Origin: Artemisia argyi
Lineage: Eukaryota; Streptophyta; Magnoliopsida; Asterales; Asteraceae
Reading direction: 5' to 3'
Length of the DNA stretch: 64,000 nucleotides
NCBI GenBank assembly: GCA_030686995.1
Contig: CM060709.1
Coordinates: forward strand, 306,609,857 to 306,673,856
Numbering within the stretch: position 1 is the stretch's first letter; each line of letters opens with the position of its first letter. Below are positions 1 to 10,107 of this stretch, piece by piece. A program made the translations under genes and the position numbers. The notes beneath the pieces are model-generated. The model searched no databases, was not told the DNA's origin, and saw only the letters and a program-made list of their open reading frames with translations.

Positions 1-2
1 TG

Positions 3-1304
3 CCTAAGAAAGAATATGAAAGAGTCTTTATGTGTAAAACCGCCAAAGATATTTGGCAATCTTTAATAGTCACTCATCAAGGAAACTCACAAGTTAAGGA
101 TAACAAAATTGATCTCCTTGTTCAACAATATGAACAATTTGTTATTCTCGAAGATGAGATTATTGATAATGCATTTGCTAGGTTTAACACTATTATTACT
201 TCACTTAAAGCACTTGATGAATCTTTTTGTAGTAAGAATTTTGTCAGGAAATTCCTTAGAGCACTCCATCCGAAGTGGAGAGCAAAAGTGACAGCAATTG
301 AAGAATCCAAAGATCTTTCAAGCATGTCACTTGACGAGCTAATTGGAAACCTCAAAGTTCATGAAATGGTAATGGAAAAAGATTCGGAACTAGTTAGAGG
401 CAAGAAAGAAAAAGTTAAGTCCATTGCCTTGAAAGCTAGAGTCCAATCAAGTGATGATGAAGAATCTACTTTGGATAGTGATGATGAGGAATATGCTATG
501 GCCGTTAGAGACTTCAAGAAGTTCTTTCGTAGAAGAGGGAAGTTTGTAAGGCAACCTAAAGATGACAAGAAAACTTTCCGAAAAGATCGTGATGATAGGA
601 AAGGAAAGGTTGAAAGAAAATGCTATAGGTGTGGAGACACAAGTCATCTTGTAGGAGAATGTCCAAAACCACCCAAGAGCAAACCTCAACAAGCTTTTGT
701 GGGTGGTGCTTGGAGTGACTATGAAGGAGATGACGATGAGCCAAAGAATGATGATATTGCTCTCATGGCTCATGACTCAAATGAGGTACTCTCCGACTCA
801 TCTTACTCCTCTATTGATGATGACACCTTACAAAAAGAATATTACAAACTTTGTGAATTGAGCTTAAAAATCATAAACAAAAATAAGTTTTTGAAAACTA
901 AAAAGGAGTTTTTAGAAAATGAAGTTTATGAATTAAAAGAAAAAGCTAAGAGATTAGAAAAAAGTAAAGGTATTGACACATCTTGCAAATCATGTGAAGA
1001 ACTTAAACTCGAAGTTGAGAAACTTAAAATTACTCAAAATGATCTAATAAAACAAACCACAAAGTTTAAGAAGTTCGATAAGAGCATTTCTTGTGCGGAT
1101 GAAATTATGAAAATTCAAAAGTCACCCTTTGATAAAACAGGACTAGGATTCATGAAAATAGAAACTTCAAAGGGTCAAACGAAACAAGAAAAGAATGAAC
1201 AAGAAACTAACAAAACTGCTACAGCAGCCCGCGGAACAGACGGAACCAATCCAGGGTTCCGCTTGTTGAATCTGAAGGTTCCGCCAGGTCTGCTGCAGCA
1301 GTAA
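3..1304 (+). CDS. Element A gag (partial, N-terminus outside window)
   Basis: Gag forms the particle that packages element RNA. The frame is open from base 3, so the first Met at 30 is internal. The N-terminal half has the UBN2-type gag fold pattern (an FARFNTIITSLKAL segment and later ALHPKWRAKVTAIEESKDL). A basic stretch precedes a CCHC knuckle at about 600-660 (CYRCGDTSHLVGEC, spacing CX2CX4HX4C). A long charged, coiled-coil-like region rich in Lys/Glu follows. The last about 25 codons coincide with a CG-rich dispersed word of this element (1230-1290), so that word is translated here. The TAA at 1302-1304 and a frame change separate gag from pol. Confidence 0.85.
   Translation, partial: PKKEYERVFMCKTAKDIWQSLIVTHQGNSQVKDNKIDLLVQQYEQFVILEDEIIDNAFARFNTIITSLKALDESFCSKNFVRKFLRALHPKWRAKVTAIEESKDLSSMSLDELIGNLKVHEMVMEKDSELVRGKKEKVKSIALKARVQSSDDEESTLDSDDEEYAMAVRDFKKFFRRRGKFVRQPKDDKKTFRKDRDDRKGKVERKCYRCGDTSHLVGECPKPPKSKPQQAFVGGAWSDYEGDDDEPKNDDIALMAHDSNEVLSDSSYSSIDDDTLQKEYYKLCELSLKIINKNKFLKTKKEFLENEVYELKEKAKRLEKSKGIDTSCKSCEELKLEVEKLKITQNDLIKQTTKFKKFDKSISCADEIMKIQKSPFDKTGLGFMKIETSKGQTKQEKNEQETNKTATAARGTDGTNPGFRLLNLKVPPGLLQQ
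1230..1290 (+). repeat. Element A CG-rich word, copy 1 (inside gag)
   Basis: It contains CGGAACAG, CGGAACCAAT, AGGGTTCCGC and AGGTTCCGCC followed by CTGCTGCAGCAG. Forward and inverted halves of GGAACC/GGTTCC alternate. The same grammar returns three more times in the element, here inside coding sequence. Confidence 0.75.
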
Positions 1305-1305
1305 C

Positions 1306-2749
1306 ACCATCCACATCGGATCGTTCAAAAATTGTTAAAGTTACATATAAAAATGGAACAAAACCTGCCTTTAAAACTGGAGTAGGACTTAGTAAAAATG
1401 AATTTAGAGCTAAGACTACTCAACCAAGACCTAAGACTCCAATTCCCAAAAGCCCCTTTCCAAAGAGCAACTTCAACACACGACCAAACTACCAACATGT
1501 ATGGAACCAAAACACTCCTGGATATTACCAAGCTCCAAATTACATGTCATGGAACCCTTATATTCTACTTTCATACTTGGAACAAGTTAATGGTATGCTT
1601 AACCAAAATGGACCCATGAGAAATTGGGGACCAAATGTTTGAGTGTTTTTCGTAAAATAGGTGTGCCTCAAAGTTTGTTTGGAACCGGATGAATGGATTA
1701 AAGATAGCGATTGTTCAAAGCACATGACGGGTAACAAAAGCCTCTTCACTACTTATCACAAATGTGATGGAGGTAATGTTACGTTTGGTAGTAAAGCTAA
1801 GAGCAAAATCATCGGAAAAGGTACAATCTCTCATGACTCCCTTTTTATAGATGATGTAGCTCATGTTGATAACTTAGGTTTTAATCTCCTTAGTATTAGT
1901 CAACTTTGTCGTAATAAGTATAATGTCCTTTTTAGTGAAAACGGAAGTAAAATACTTAAAGATGGTATAACCATAGCCAAAGGTGTCCTTAAGAACAACG
2001 TATACGTCATGAAGATGGATCCAACATCTAGAGACAAACTTTGTCTTACCTCATTAGATGAATCTTCAACTTTATGGCATAGACGTTTAGGACATGCTAA
2101 CATGAGACTAATTCAAAACCTCTCCTCCAAAGACTTAGTTCGAAACCTACCTAAGTTTAAATATGACCAACACTTTTGTGATGCTTGCAAAGTCGGTAAA
2201 CAAGTCCATAGTAGCCATAAGGCTAAAAATTTGGTTTCTACATCTAGGTGTCTAGAACTTTTGCATATGGATTTATTTGGTCCATCCGCTATACAAAGTT
2301 ATGGAGGTAACTTCTACACTTTGGTCATAGTCGATGATTACTCAAGATATACTTGGACAAAATTTTTGAAAAGTAAAAATGAAGTTTTTGATAAATTTGA
2401 GATTCTAAGTAAGAAAATTCAAAATCAAGTAGGGTCTAATATTGTGTCTATTAGAACGGATCACGGTCATGAATTTGATAATGAGTTTCAATTTGGAAAC
2501 TTTCGTGATATTAATGGTATCACTCATAACTTTTCGGCTCCACGTACCCCTCAATCTAATGGTGTAGTAGAACGTAAAAACCGGACATTGCAAGAGATGA
2601 GTAGAACAATGCTTAATGAACAAAACATTCCACAAAAGTTTTGGTGTAATGTCGTTGACACATCAACATACGTTTTAAATCGAGTCTTAATTAGACCATT
2701 TTTGAATAAAACTCCTTATGAACTATATAAAGGTAAAAAGCCTACATAA
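1306..2749 (+). pseudogene. Element A protease-integrase part of pol (broken)
   Basis: This part of pol cuts the polyprotein and inserts the cDNA. A linker frame runs to a TGA near 1640. The ORF from 1661 shows a copia protease active-site region (WIKDSDCSKHMTG), in which the usual DSG triad position reads DSD, probably inactivating it. The GAG-pre-integrase HHCC zinc motif follows (LWHRRLGHAN then CDACKVGK), and then the integrase core with its three acidic residues (HMDLFGP, RTDHG, VVERKN). The frame ends at a TAA at 2747-2749, and another in-frame TGA lies near 2846 before the RT segment. The copy therefore cannot make a continuous polyprotein. Confidence 0.85.
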
Positions 2750-2878
2750 GGATACTTTAGAGTGTTTGGGAGTAAATGTTTCATGCTTAACACCAAGGAT
2801 TATCTCACCAAATTTGACCCAAAGTCTTATGAAGCTGTATTTCTTTGATATTCACAAAATAGTAAAGCTTACATTGTT

Positions 2879-4702
2879 TTGAACAAAGAAACCTTAAGAG
2901 TCGAGGAATCGTTGAACGTAACATTTGACGAGAGTCTACCTCCCTCTAAGACATCACCTTTGGTAGATGATGACTTAGTTGAAAGCCAAGCAATAGAAAG
3001 TCAAGAGATTTTAGGTAATGACAAGGAAGATGAACTATTAAACAAAGAACTTGTCAGTGTCAAAGAATCTAAAAGTCATCCATTAGATGGTGTCATAGGC
3101 AACATTAACGAAAGAACACTAAGATCAAAAGTTCAAAATGAAAGCAACTACTTTTGTTTCGTGTCAACCATTGAACCGAAAAACATTAATGAAGCCATTA
3201 AAGATGAGTCTTGGGTAATTTCAATGCAAGAAGAGTTAAACCAATTTGTTAGGAATGATGTGTGGACATTAGTTCCTCAACCAAAGAGTCAAACTATAAT
3301 TGGAACAAAATGGGTCTTTCGTAATAAAATGGATGAAAATGGAATTGTGTCTAAAAACAAAGCTAGGCTAGTTGCACAAGGATATAACCAACAAGAAGGC
3401 ATTGACTACGATGAAACTTTTGCTCCGGTTGCTAGGCTCGAGTCAATTAGAATCTTACTTACATATGCATGTGCACACAATTTTAAACTCTTTCAAATGG
3501 ACGTCAAAAGTGCATTTCTAAACGTAGTCATAAATGAAGAAGTGTATGTTTCTCAACCACCAGGTTTCATCGATTTTGAAAAACCAAATCACGTTTACAA
3601 ACTTAAAAAGGATCTTTACAGACTTAAGCAAGCTCCAAAAGCATGGTATGATCGACTTAAAACCTTCCTAGTTGAACATAAGTATACCATGGGCTTAGTT
3701 GATAATACTCTCTTCACTAAGAAGAAAGATTCACTTATTATCATAGTCCAAATCTATGTTGATGACATTATATTCGGATCAACTTGTCAAGAATTATGTG
3801 TGGATTTCTTAAAAATCATGCATGACGAGTTTGAAATGAGTATGATGGGAGAACTCAACTTTTTCCTAGGACTCCAAATTAAACAACTAGAAGATGGTAT
3901 CTTCTTTAACCAATCTAAATATATTAAGGACATGCTTAAGAAATTTGGATTAGAAGATTCGAAACAAATCAAAACACCCATGTCCACGGAAACTAAACTC
4001 ACCAAGGATGAGGAAAGTGAATCCGTAGATAGCACTAAATATAGAGGTATGATTGGTAATCTACTTTACCTAACGGCTAGTAGACCCGACATTACGTTTA
4101 GTGTTTGCCTATGCGCTCGTTTTCAAGAAGATCCTAAGACTACTCATCTCGAAGCCGTTAAAAGGATTTTTAGGTATATTAAGGGCACTACACATTTAGT
4201 TTTATGGTATCCCAAAGGAACGGGAATAGACACCATAGTGTATGCCGACTCGGATCATGCCGGTGACTATGTTGATAGAAAAAGTACAAGTGGTATTTGT
4301 ACTTTTGTTGGACATTGTCTCACCTCATGGTTCTCTAAGAAGCAAACGGCTCTTGCTATCTCAACAACGGAAGCCGAGTACGTTTCGGCCGGAAAGGCAT
4401 GTCAACAAGCTCTTTGGATGAAGCAAGCTCTTGTCGACTACGGAATTCAACTTAACGACATCACAATTCTTTGTGACAACAAAGGTGCCATTGATCTTAG
4501 CAAAAACCCGGTTCAACACGCTCGTACCAAACATATTGAAATCCGTCATCATTTCCTTCGTGACAACGTTCAAAAAGGAAATATCTCAATTGAGAAAGTT
4601 TCTTCCAAAGACAACATAGCCGACATTCTCACAAAACCCCTTAAACGTGAACCTTTTAACCTTCTTAGGCTAGGCTTAGGACTCATGGAACCTATGTTGT
4701 AG
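2879..4702 (+). pseudogene. Element A reverse transcriptase-RNase H part of pol
   Basis: Copies element RNA into DNA. The frame is the same as the upstream integrase segment and is separated from it only by stops. RT_copia landmarks in order are [50 protein letters not shown] and the catalytic YVDDIIFG. These are followed by [12 protein letters not shown] and the RNase H region ([45 protein letters not shown]). This 607-codon stretch is uninterrupted and ends at 4702. It is a fragment only because the N-terminal part of pol is interrupted. Confidence 0.9.
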
Positions 4703-5540
4703 TTCTGGATATTAGACAAAAATCACAAAAATCAAAACAAATCCATAACTCTTTTTCTCAACAGGGTCGGCGGAACCCTCAGACACAACGGACGGAACCC
4801 TATTCAAGGGTCCGCCGTATCTGCCGACCTGCAGAATCAATATTTTTGTTTATATTAAACCAAACACCCATTATCTCATACCACCACTTCCAAACTATTA
4901 CTATTCACTTTACCATCCATCCAAACCTGCGATTTCTTGGTCTTCCTTTCACTCACATTGCAAATCAATCATCATTGTAAGTATTCTAAACTAGATTACA
5001 ATCCTGATCTGAGTCTAGGAATTCTATTTTTTGCACAAAAACAAAAACTTGGGGTTATGCATTAATTTAAGAAACTCATGCATGAAATTAGGTGTTTAAC
5101 AAAACTAATCATGTTCCCCATAGTTAGGAATTGCATTCTTACTAAGTGTAAACATGTTTGCTAAAACACTCCATGACAAATTTTTCCAAAAATTTCTCAC
5201 AAATAGGACAAATATTTTTTCGTCTCACATTGAGAATACAAAATCAAAACGTTATGTTTAAAACATCACTTGCATAATGTCTCTTGAATGCTAAAGGGAA
5301 TACATAACCAATATGTATTTTCGGGTACATTCAAACGAAGCTACATTGAACTAGGAGCGTTTGGGTTATCTTTTGTTTTATAACAAAACTTGCATTATAA
5401 AACATTTTTGAAGCATCAAAATAAGTCAAGATAACCGCACCTCCACATTGTTTTCATATAGGCACACACTAGAACACCAACATTATAATAGTCGTTTACT
5501 TAAAACTAAAATGTGAAATTTTGTTTTTCTTGGAATCATC
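4703..5540 (+). other. Element A spacer between pol and accessory ORF
   Basis: This is non-coding on both strands. It holds the second copy of the element's CG-rich word (4764-4834), and the rest is AT-rich with no recognisable gene. A promoter, intron or splice acceptor for the downstream ORF could lie here, since in Sireviruses the post-pol ORF needs its own way of being expressed. I see no convincing TATA box. Confidence 0.5.
4764..4834 (+). repeat. Element A CG-rich word, copy 2
   Basis: GGTCGGCGGAACCCT, then GGACGGAACCCT, then AGGGTCCGCCGTATCTGCC and CTGCAG. Arrangement and flanking CTGCAG are as in copy 4 in the LTR. Confidence 0.75.
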
Positions 5541-6704
5541 ATGCCTCCTCTAACCCACTACGACCACAAGGACACCATTAAGTACCTACCAAAACACAAA
5601 ACCAAAGGCCTTACCCCAACTCAAGTCAATGTTTTCAAAGCCTTAGAAAAACATTATGTCCATGAGGGTAGAACCATTGACCCGTCCTTTCTAGAAGGCA
5701 CAAACCTCTACACGGAATTTGCCACAATCAACTTTGAGTGTCTTTTAGAAATCGACGAGCCTATTTGTCCTAGGTTCATTTTGGAATTCTATGCATCCAT
5801 CATCCTCTCCACGGATGATTATGGTCAAATGTCTATTAACTTTAGGGCTAGTGGTCATCAATACTCTTTCACTCTTGAGGAGTTTGCTCAAATCCTAGGT
5901 GTCCCAAACCGTGGTACTTGCATCTACTCCGACTTGCACTCCCTCTCAACTCTTAACACCCTCCATGACCGCATCCATCCTTATGACACACCTCTTGTGT
6001 CAAAAGATGTACTTCGTGACAACCTCTTTGTTAGGACAACCAACACTAGGAGAACCCGTTCGGGAAATGAGGTCGATAAGGACCCATATGGAATGGAAAT
6101 GAATGAACTCAAGCCCCAATTCAAGAAATGGGAGGAAGTCCTTAGAGCAAATGTCATTAGCACCATAGGAAACCGAGATCATATAAATCTTTACCTTTGC
6201 TACATGCTCTACTCTTTGTCCGTTAGGCAACCCTTCAACCTTGCCTACTACATGGCCAAGAGAATGGCCGACATTCCCGTGCACGGCACAACGGCTATGC
6301 CGTATGGAATGCTCTTGACCCGTCTCTTTAGGTTCATCTCTCCCATTCCACCAACTCCAAATGGTCTTCGTCTTGACTAATCTCTCATTCCACACACCTT
6401 TGTCCCACTAAGTGATAAGAGAGTGTACAAAGCCCAAGGAAAACGTCATCATCCTCTTACCTCCTCATCATCTTCCTCAATGAGTGAAGATGACTCTTTG
6501 CCCAGCTCTAGGCTCCCACCTCTAGAATACCTATCCCAACTTCCAGATATTCCAAATGAGTCGGCGGAGTTCAGGCAAACAAAGGGATGTTTAAGAATCT
6601 TGGAAGATTCCTTGGAAAGCTCAAGAACAAGATTGACCGTCAATGAGTGCGGGTGTGTAGGAGTGTTTGGCACTAGGTGCTATTTGAACAATTTGGTCGT
6701 TTAA
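5541..6704 (+). pseudogene. Element A post-pol accessory ORF 1 (plant retrotransposon third-ORF type)
   Basis: From ATG 5541 an open frame of 279 codons ends at TAA 6378-6380. The same frame continues to 6704 with a Ser-rich, coiled-coil-like tail (from about 6423), so the TAA looks like a mutation within a longer gene. The body has the look of the family annotated as putative plant transposon protein: LTPTQVNVFKALEKHYV, then FTLEEFAQILGVPNRG and YLCYMLYSLSVRQPFN. Its function is not known. Position after pol matches the so-called env-like ORF of Sireviruses, but I see no signal peptide or membrane helix, so I do not call it an envelope. Confidence 0.6.
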
Positions 6705-7629
6705 ACAATGTTTGTGATGTATTTGTGTGTTGGTACAATGTGTGATACTATTTGGAACATGTTTTAACTAACAATGATGCAGGTAGACAACTTTTGGCAA
6801 GTTGTCAAATTTTCATGTTTATGAAATTTTCACTAAGTTTAGTGAAATTCTCGACCCCCGGGTCAAAGTCCTATGGTATGTATGTTTACATGTCCAATTT
6901 TTGCATTACCTAACCAAAAATGCATTATCTTTTTGATTTTAGGAGTTTTCGAAAAATTTGAAAATCATCTCGCGGGTCAAAATCGCGGACTACCAACTTT
7001 TTCAGGCCTGGCGGATCTGACGGCACCCTAGAATGGGTTCCGCCAGTGCATTTTCTGGGCAACCCAGAAATGGCCCAACGGACCGGACGGAACCCTCACA
7101 CGGGTTCCGCCTGTGTATCCTGAAGGTTCCGCCAGATTACCTGCAGAATTTTTTTTTGTTTTCAACATTTCAACATCCAATCAACAAAATACCATCCTTT
7201 TAGATAGAAACCAATTTCCTGCAATTTGTTAAGCACAATAGGGTAGTTCTCATTACTTATAACTCAAAGAAAACCATTTCCCACTAAATTTCAAAAATAC
7301 CCATAACTACCTCAAGGAACCTTCACACATAAAGGAAGGACCCCTTCCAAAGGTTCCTTGAAATCCATGAGACATATCCTTCAACAAATTTACCAAAATC
7401 ACTAAGCATTTAGTGCAAATCTTGTCTTCTCACTTCACCATTTTCATTGGCTTGACTTCCATGATATGACAACCCACAATTAGTCTTCCAAATCATTAGG
7501 AACCTCCATTTTTGTATGGCCTAACATCAAATCCAAACACTCCTTCCCACACTCCTTCATCACTATAAATTAAACCATCCTAAACTCTATCAAATCACAC
7601 CTTCTTCATCACAATTTCTTATCTTTTAA
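6705..7629 (+). other. Element A non-coding stretch between accessory ORFs
   Basis: No gene is visible. The stretch contains the third and longest copy of the CG-rich word (7005-7136), with three GGTTCCGCC halves and one CGGAACCCT half, plus the palindromic TTTTCTGGGC..CCCAGAAA at about 7050-7070. The remainder is AT-rich. Confidence 0.5.
7005..7136 (+). repeat. Element A CG-rich word, copy 3 (longest)
   Basis: GGCCTGGCGGATCTGACGG, then GGGTTCCGCC, GGACGGAACCCT, CGGGTTCCGCC and AAGGTTCCGCC in sequence, followed by CTGCAGAA. It has more half-sites than the other copies. Confidence 0.75.
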
Positions 7630-8472
7630 ACCATTTTAACCATAACTAAGTCAACAATCACCTCTCAACCATCACGACCCATCCGGAAAACCGCCCGGAT
7701 AAGTGTCAAACCACTTTGGACTAACCAATCCATCAACCTAAGCTCCTCATCCTCGGATGAATTCACCTCACCAATCAAAAATGAACATTTTCTAAACCTT
7801 GCATCTCCATCTCCATCACCCAATGAACCCAATGAGCTCAATCCACCACCAACAAAATCACCCATTGACCCAACTCCATCAAGTGCTCCAACCCAACCAT
7901 CCAAAACTCCATCACCATCACCATTGCCAAAACTTGAACCTATGGAGTTATTTGGGTCTCCTCCAACATCACCACACCCTTTTGTCCAAGATCTCAATGA
8001 TCTTCCACCAAGACCAACACAACCACCGCCTTTTGCAAATGAAACACCAAGGTCAATTCTTGACCAAAATGAGCATTTTAACCACAACCAACCACCACAA
8101 CAAGAATACCACCAACCTAAACCATTGTTGTTTCACCCAATTTACCATGACATTCATGGTCCTCTTTATGGAGAACCAAATTTTGAAAACCATGATTACC
8201 CAACTCCACCACATTCTCAACCCAACTCCACCACCTTGCTTGACTCTATACCAAACCCATCCTCCAACCAAGAATAAAAAACCAACCAACCCTCAAACCA
8301 AGAAACCAAAACCAACCCATTTCCACCCACTCATCCCCATGTTTGCTCAAATTGTGAGCAAATGGGTGCAAGCATCAAATTGTTGCTTCACCAATTCCAA
8401 GATGAAACCCGTTTTGCATTCCAAGACGTCATAGAACGTTTGGATGCTCTTTCCCACCCAAACAAATCCTAG
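7630..8472 (+). pseudogene. Element A accessory ORF 2, proline-rich, frameshifted
   Basis: The frame is open from about 7630 to TAA 8275-8277. Codons are strongly Pro/Ser/Asn-rich in the middle (PSPSPNEPNELNPPP type), a composition unlike random sequence. After the stop a different frame continues sensibly to TAG at 8470-8472. It encodes a Cys pair (CSNCEQMG) followed by a likely amphipathic helix (KLLLHQFQDETRFAFQDVIE). Together this suggests one ancestral protein of about 280 residues with a Pro-rich linker and a C-terminal helix, now broken by a frame change near 8275. I do not recognise a domain. It may be the second exon or the C-terminal half of accessory ORF 1. Confidence 0.4.
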
Positions 8473-8853
8473 ACAACCTTAGGAGGCCTTTTGCCCCATT
8501 TAGGAAAGTAGGATTTGATTTTCTTTTATTTTCTTGGTTATTTTTAGTTTTTCTTTTAGAAGTAGAAGAATCTTTCCCATTTCTTGTCTTTGACTTTTAA
8601 AAGTCAAATTTTACTTGGAATGATATTTCTTTCTACTTACTTACTTGCATTGTTGGTTGATCATTTTTGTGTTGTCATTGTGGTTGCAATGTGTGTGGTA
8701 ACTACAAGCTTGACTATATATATCACCAACTAACCAATTTTTTTGTAGGATCAAAATCCATGTTTCCCATCTTGGCATTCCTTTTAGGGGGAGTAACAAC
8801 CAAGAGGGAGCACGTCCATGATTCCGCTTCGCTACTCTACTTTTTGTTTTGAC

Positions 8854-8868
8854 AAAAAGGGGGAGAAA
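8854..8868 (+). promoter_or_regulatory. Element A upstream polypurine tract
   Basis: AAAAAGGGGGAGAAAT is one of two near-identical purine tracts before the 3' LTR. A duplicated tract that primes plus-strand DNA synthesis is a known Sirevirus feature. Confidence 0.6.
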
Positions 8869-9001
8869 TATATTAAATCTTTAAAACTTAATATGATTTT
8901 CATCACTTAAGTAAAACAAGTTTAATATAAATTTTTTTTAAGTCTTAAACACCAAGATTTTGTGAGTTACTTAAAAACAAAGTTTATATTTTGTCATCAA
9001 C

Positions 9002-9011
9002 AAAAAGGGGG
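9002..9011 (+). promoter_or_regulatory. Element A polypurine tract next to 3' LTR
   Basis: AAAAAGGGGG lies four bases before the TG that opens the LTR. It is the expected plus-strand primer site. Confidence 0.75.
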
Positions 9012-9364
9012 ATATTGTTAATACAAATATCGCCTAAAAACATTATTTATATTTTACGATCTTTGCTAAGTTTTTTTAACAACAAAATGAAAACTTTAGT
9101 TTCTAAGTAAAACATAATCTTAGTTTTAAAGACTTGCATAAACTAGACTTTTACTACATTTTACATTTCATAAAGCACAACACTTTTTATTTCTTAAAAT
9201 AGAAATGTCACGTCACATTTATGGCAAGTTTTGTCAATATACATTTATGAAAAGAAAGTGTGGTTGACTAACCATATGTTTGCTTGCAAGTTTTGTGTTT
9301 GACTAGGTATAATGAGATGTGACATTGTTTGGTTTGCAAGATTTATTGCAAAACCAACTGCAAG

Positions 9365-9434
9365 CCCGGCGGAACCCTGGGGGTACACGGGCGGACCCCA
9401 TCTGAGGGTTCCGCCGTATCCGCCAGCCTGCAGA
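9365..9434 (+). repeat. Element A CG-rich word, copy 4 (LTR U3, just before TATA)
   Basis: CCCGGCGGAACCCTGG, GGGCGGACCCC, GAGGGTTCCGCCGTATCCGCC and CTGCAG, ending about 10 bp before the LTR TATA box. The position fits a cis-regulatory block, as reported for palindromic motifs in Sirevirus LTRs. Confidence 0.75.
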
Positions 9435-9442
9435 AGGTTTTG

Positions 9443-9450
9443 CTATAAAT
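9443..9450 (+). promoter_or_regulatory. Element A LTR TATA box
   Basis: CTATAAAT lies about 430 bp into the LTR, just 3' of the CG-rich word. This marks the U3/R border as lying about 30 bp downstream. Confidence 0.65.
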
Positions 9451-10107
9451 ACTAAGCCACAAGTTTGATTTTTGGCTTATCACTCTACAGCATATTTTCA
9501 CACATTCATTCATTCTTTCATCTAACCCTTTAACATCTCATATGTGAAGTTACTTTTTGTAGCAAAGAGATTCACGAGTTCATAAAAAGTTACAAGTATT
9601 CAACACAACGTTGCAAGACTTGTTAGCTTAGCATTGTGTAGACTTGTGTATTTTACACTTCATTTGATTGTGTATTTTCAGTAGTGATCGGTTAGTATTT
9701 TAGTCCTCAAAATACAAAGTGTGACGGGAGTTGTTGTACCCTTGTAAAAGAACTAACAGGAGTGGTTGTACCCTTGTAAAAGAACTCGACATCTAGCTTA
9801 GTGTCGGTAAACGTGTATAAGCGACGTGTAAGGTTTTCTCCGCCGGTGAAAGGAGCTTGTTGACTAGTGAAAGAAACTCTCGAGTTGGATAATCGGGGCG
9901 TGGACGTAGGGCAAGGAAAAAGAGTCTTTGTAGCCGAACCACGATAAATACTCGTGCTGTGGTTTGATCGTTTCTTTCATTTACTTGCATGTTATATATT
10001 GTGTTTGTGTATATATATCTTTGATCAAACGGAATGTTTCAAAGCTAATCAAACAAGTTAAAAAGATTTTAAACGGTAAACTATTCAACCCCCCTTCTAG
10101 TTTTCCA

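Larger units (their letters stand above)
1..10107 (+). mobile_element. Element A: Sirevirus-like Ty1/copia retrotransposon, 5' end outside window
   Basis: The order gag - protease - integrase - RT - RNase H is that of Ty1/copia. Two extra ORFs between pol and the 3' LTR, two polypurine tracts close to that LTR and a CG-rich repeated word in the LTR are all known for the Sirevirus lineage. The 3' LTR ends at about 10107, and the next base continues a different copia reading frame, so A was inserted into element B. Its 5' LTR and primer-binding site lie left of the window, so neither the target-site duplication nor LTR divergence can be read. Stops and frame changes in pol and both extra ORFs show that the copy is dead. 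Confidence 0.88.
9016..10107 (+). repeat. Element A 3' LTR
   Basis: It opens with TGTTAATAC right after a polypurine tract and ends TTCAACCCCCCTTCTAG..CCA(CA), the typical tail of Sirevirus LTRs, at 10107 or 10109. Inside are the CG-rich word and a TATA box. Two copies of an AACAGGAGTGGTTGTACCC-like 36-bp repeat lie near 9725-9790. The next base resumes copia RT-linker coding sequence of another element. Confidence 0.8.

Noticed and set aside
7665..8087. Gly-rich minus-strand ORF opposite the Pro-rich ORF
   Set aside because: It is a compositional shadow of the Pro-rich plus-strand frame.
5541..8472. Calling the post-pol ORFs of element A a viral-type envelope
   Set aside because: No signal peptide, membrane helix or glycosylation-rich ectodomain is visible; only the position is env-like.
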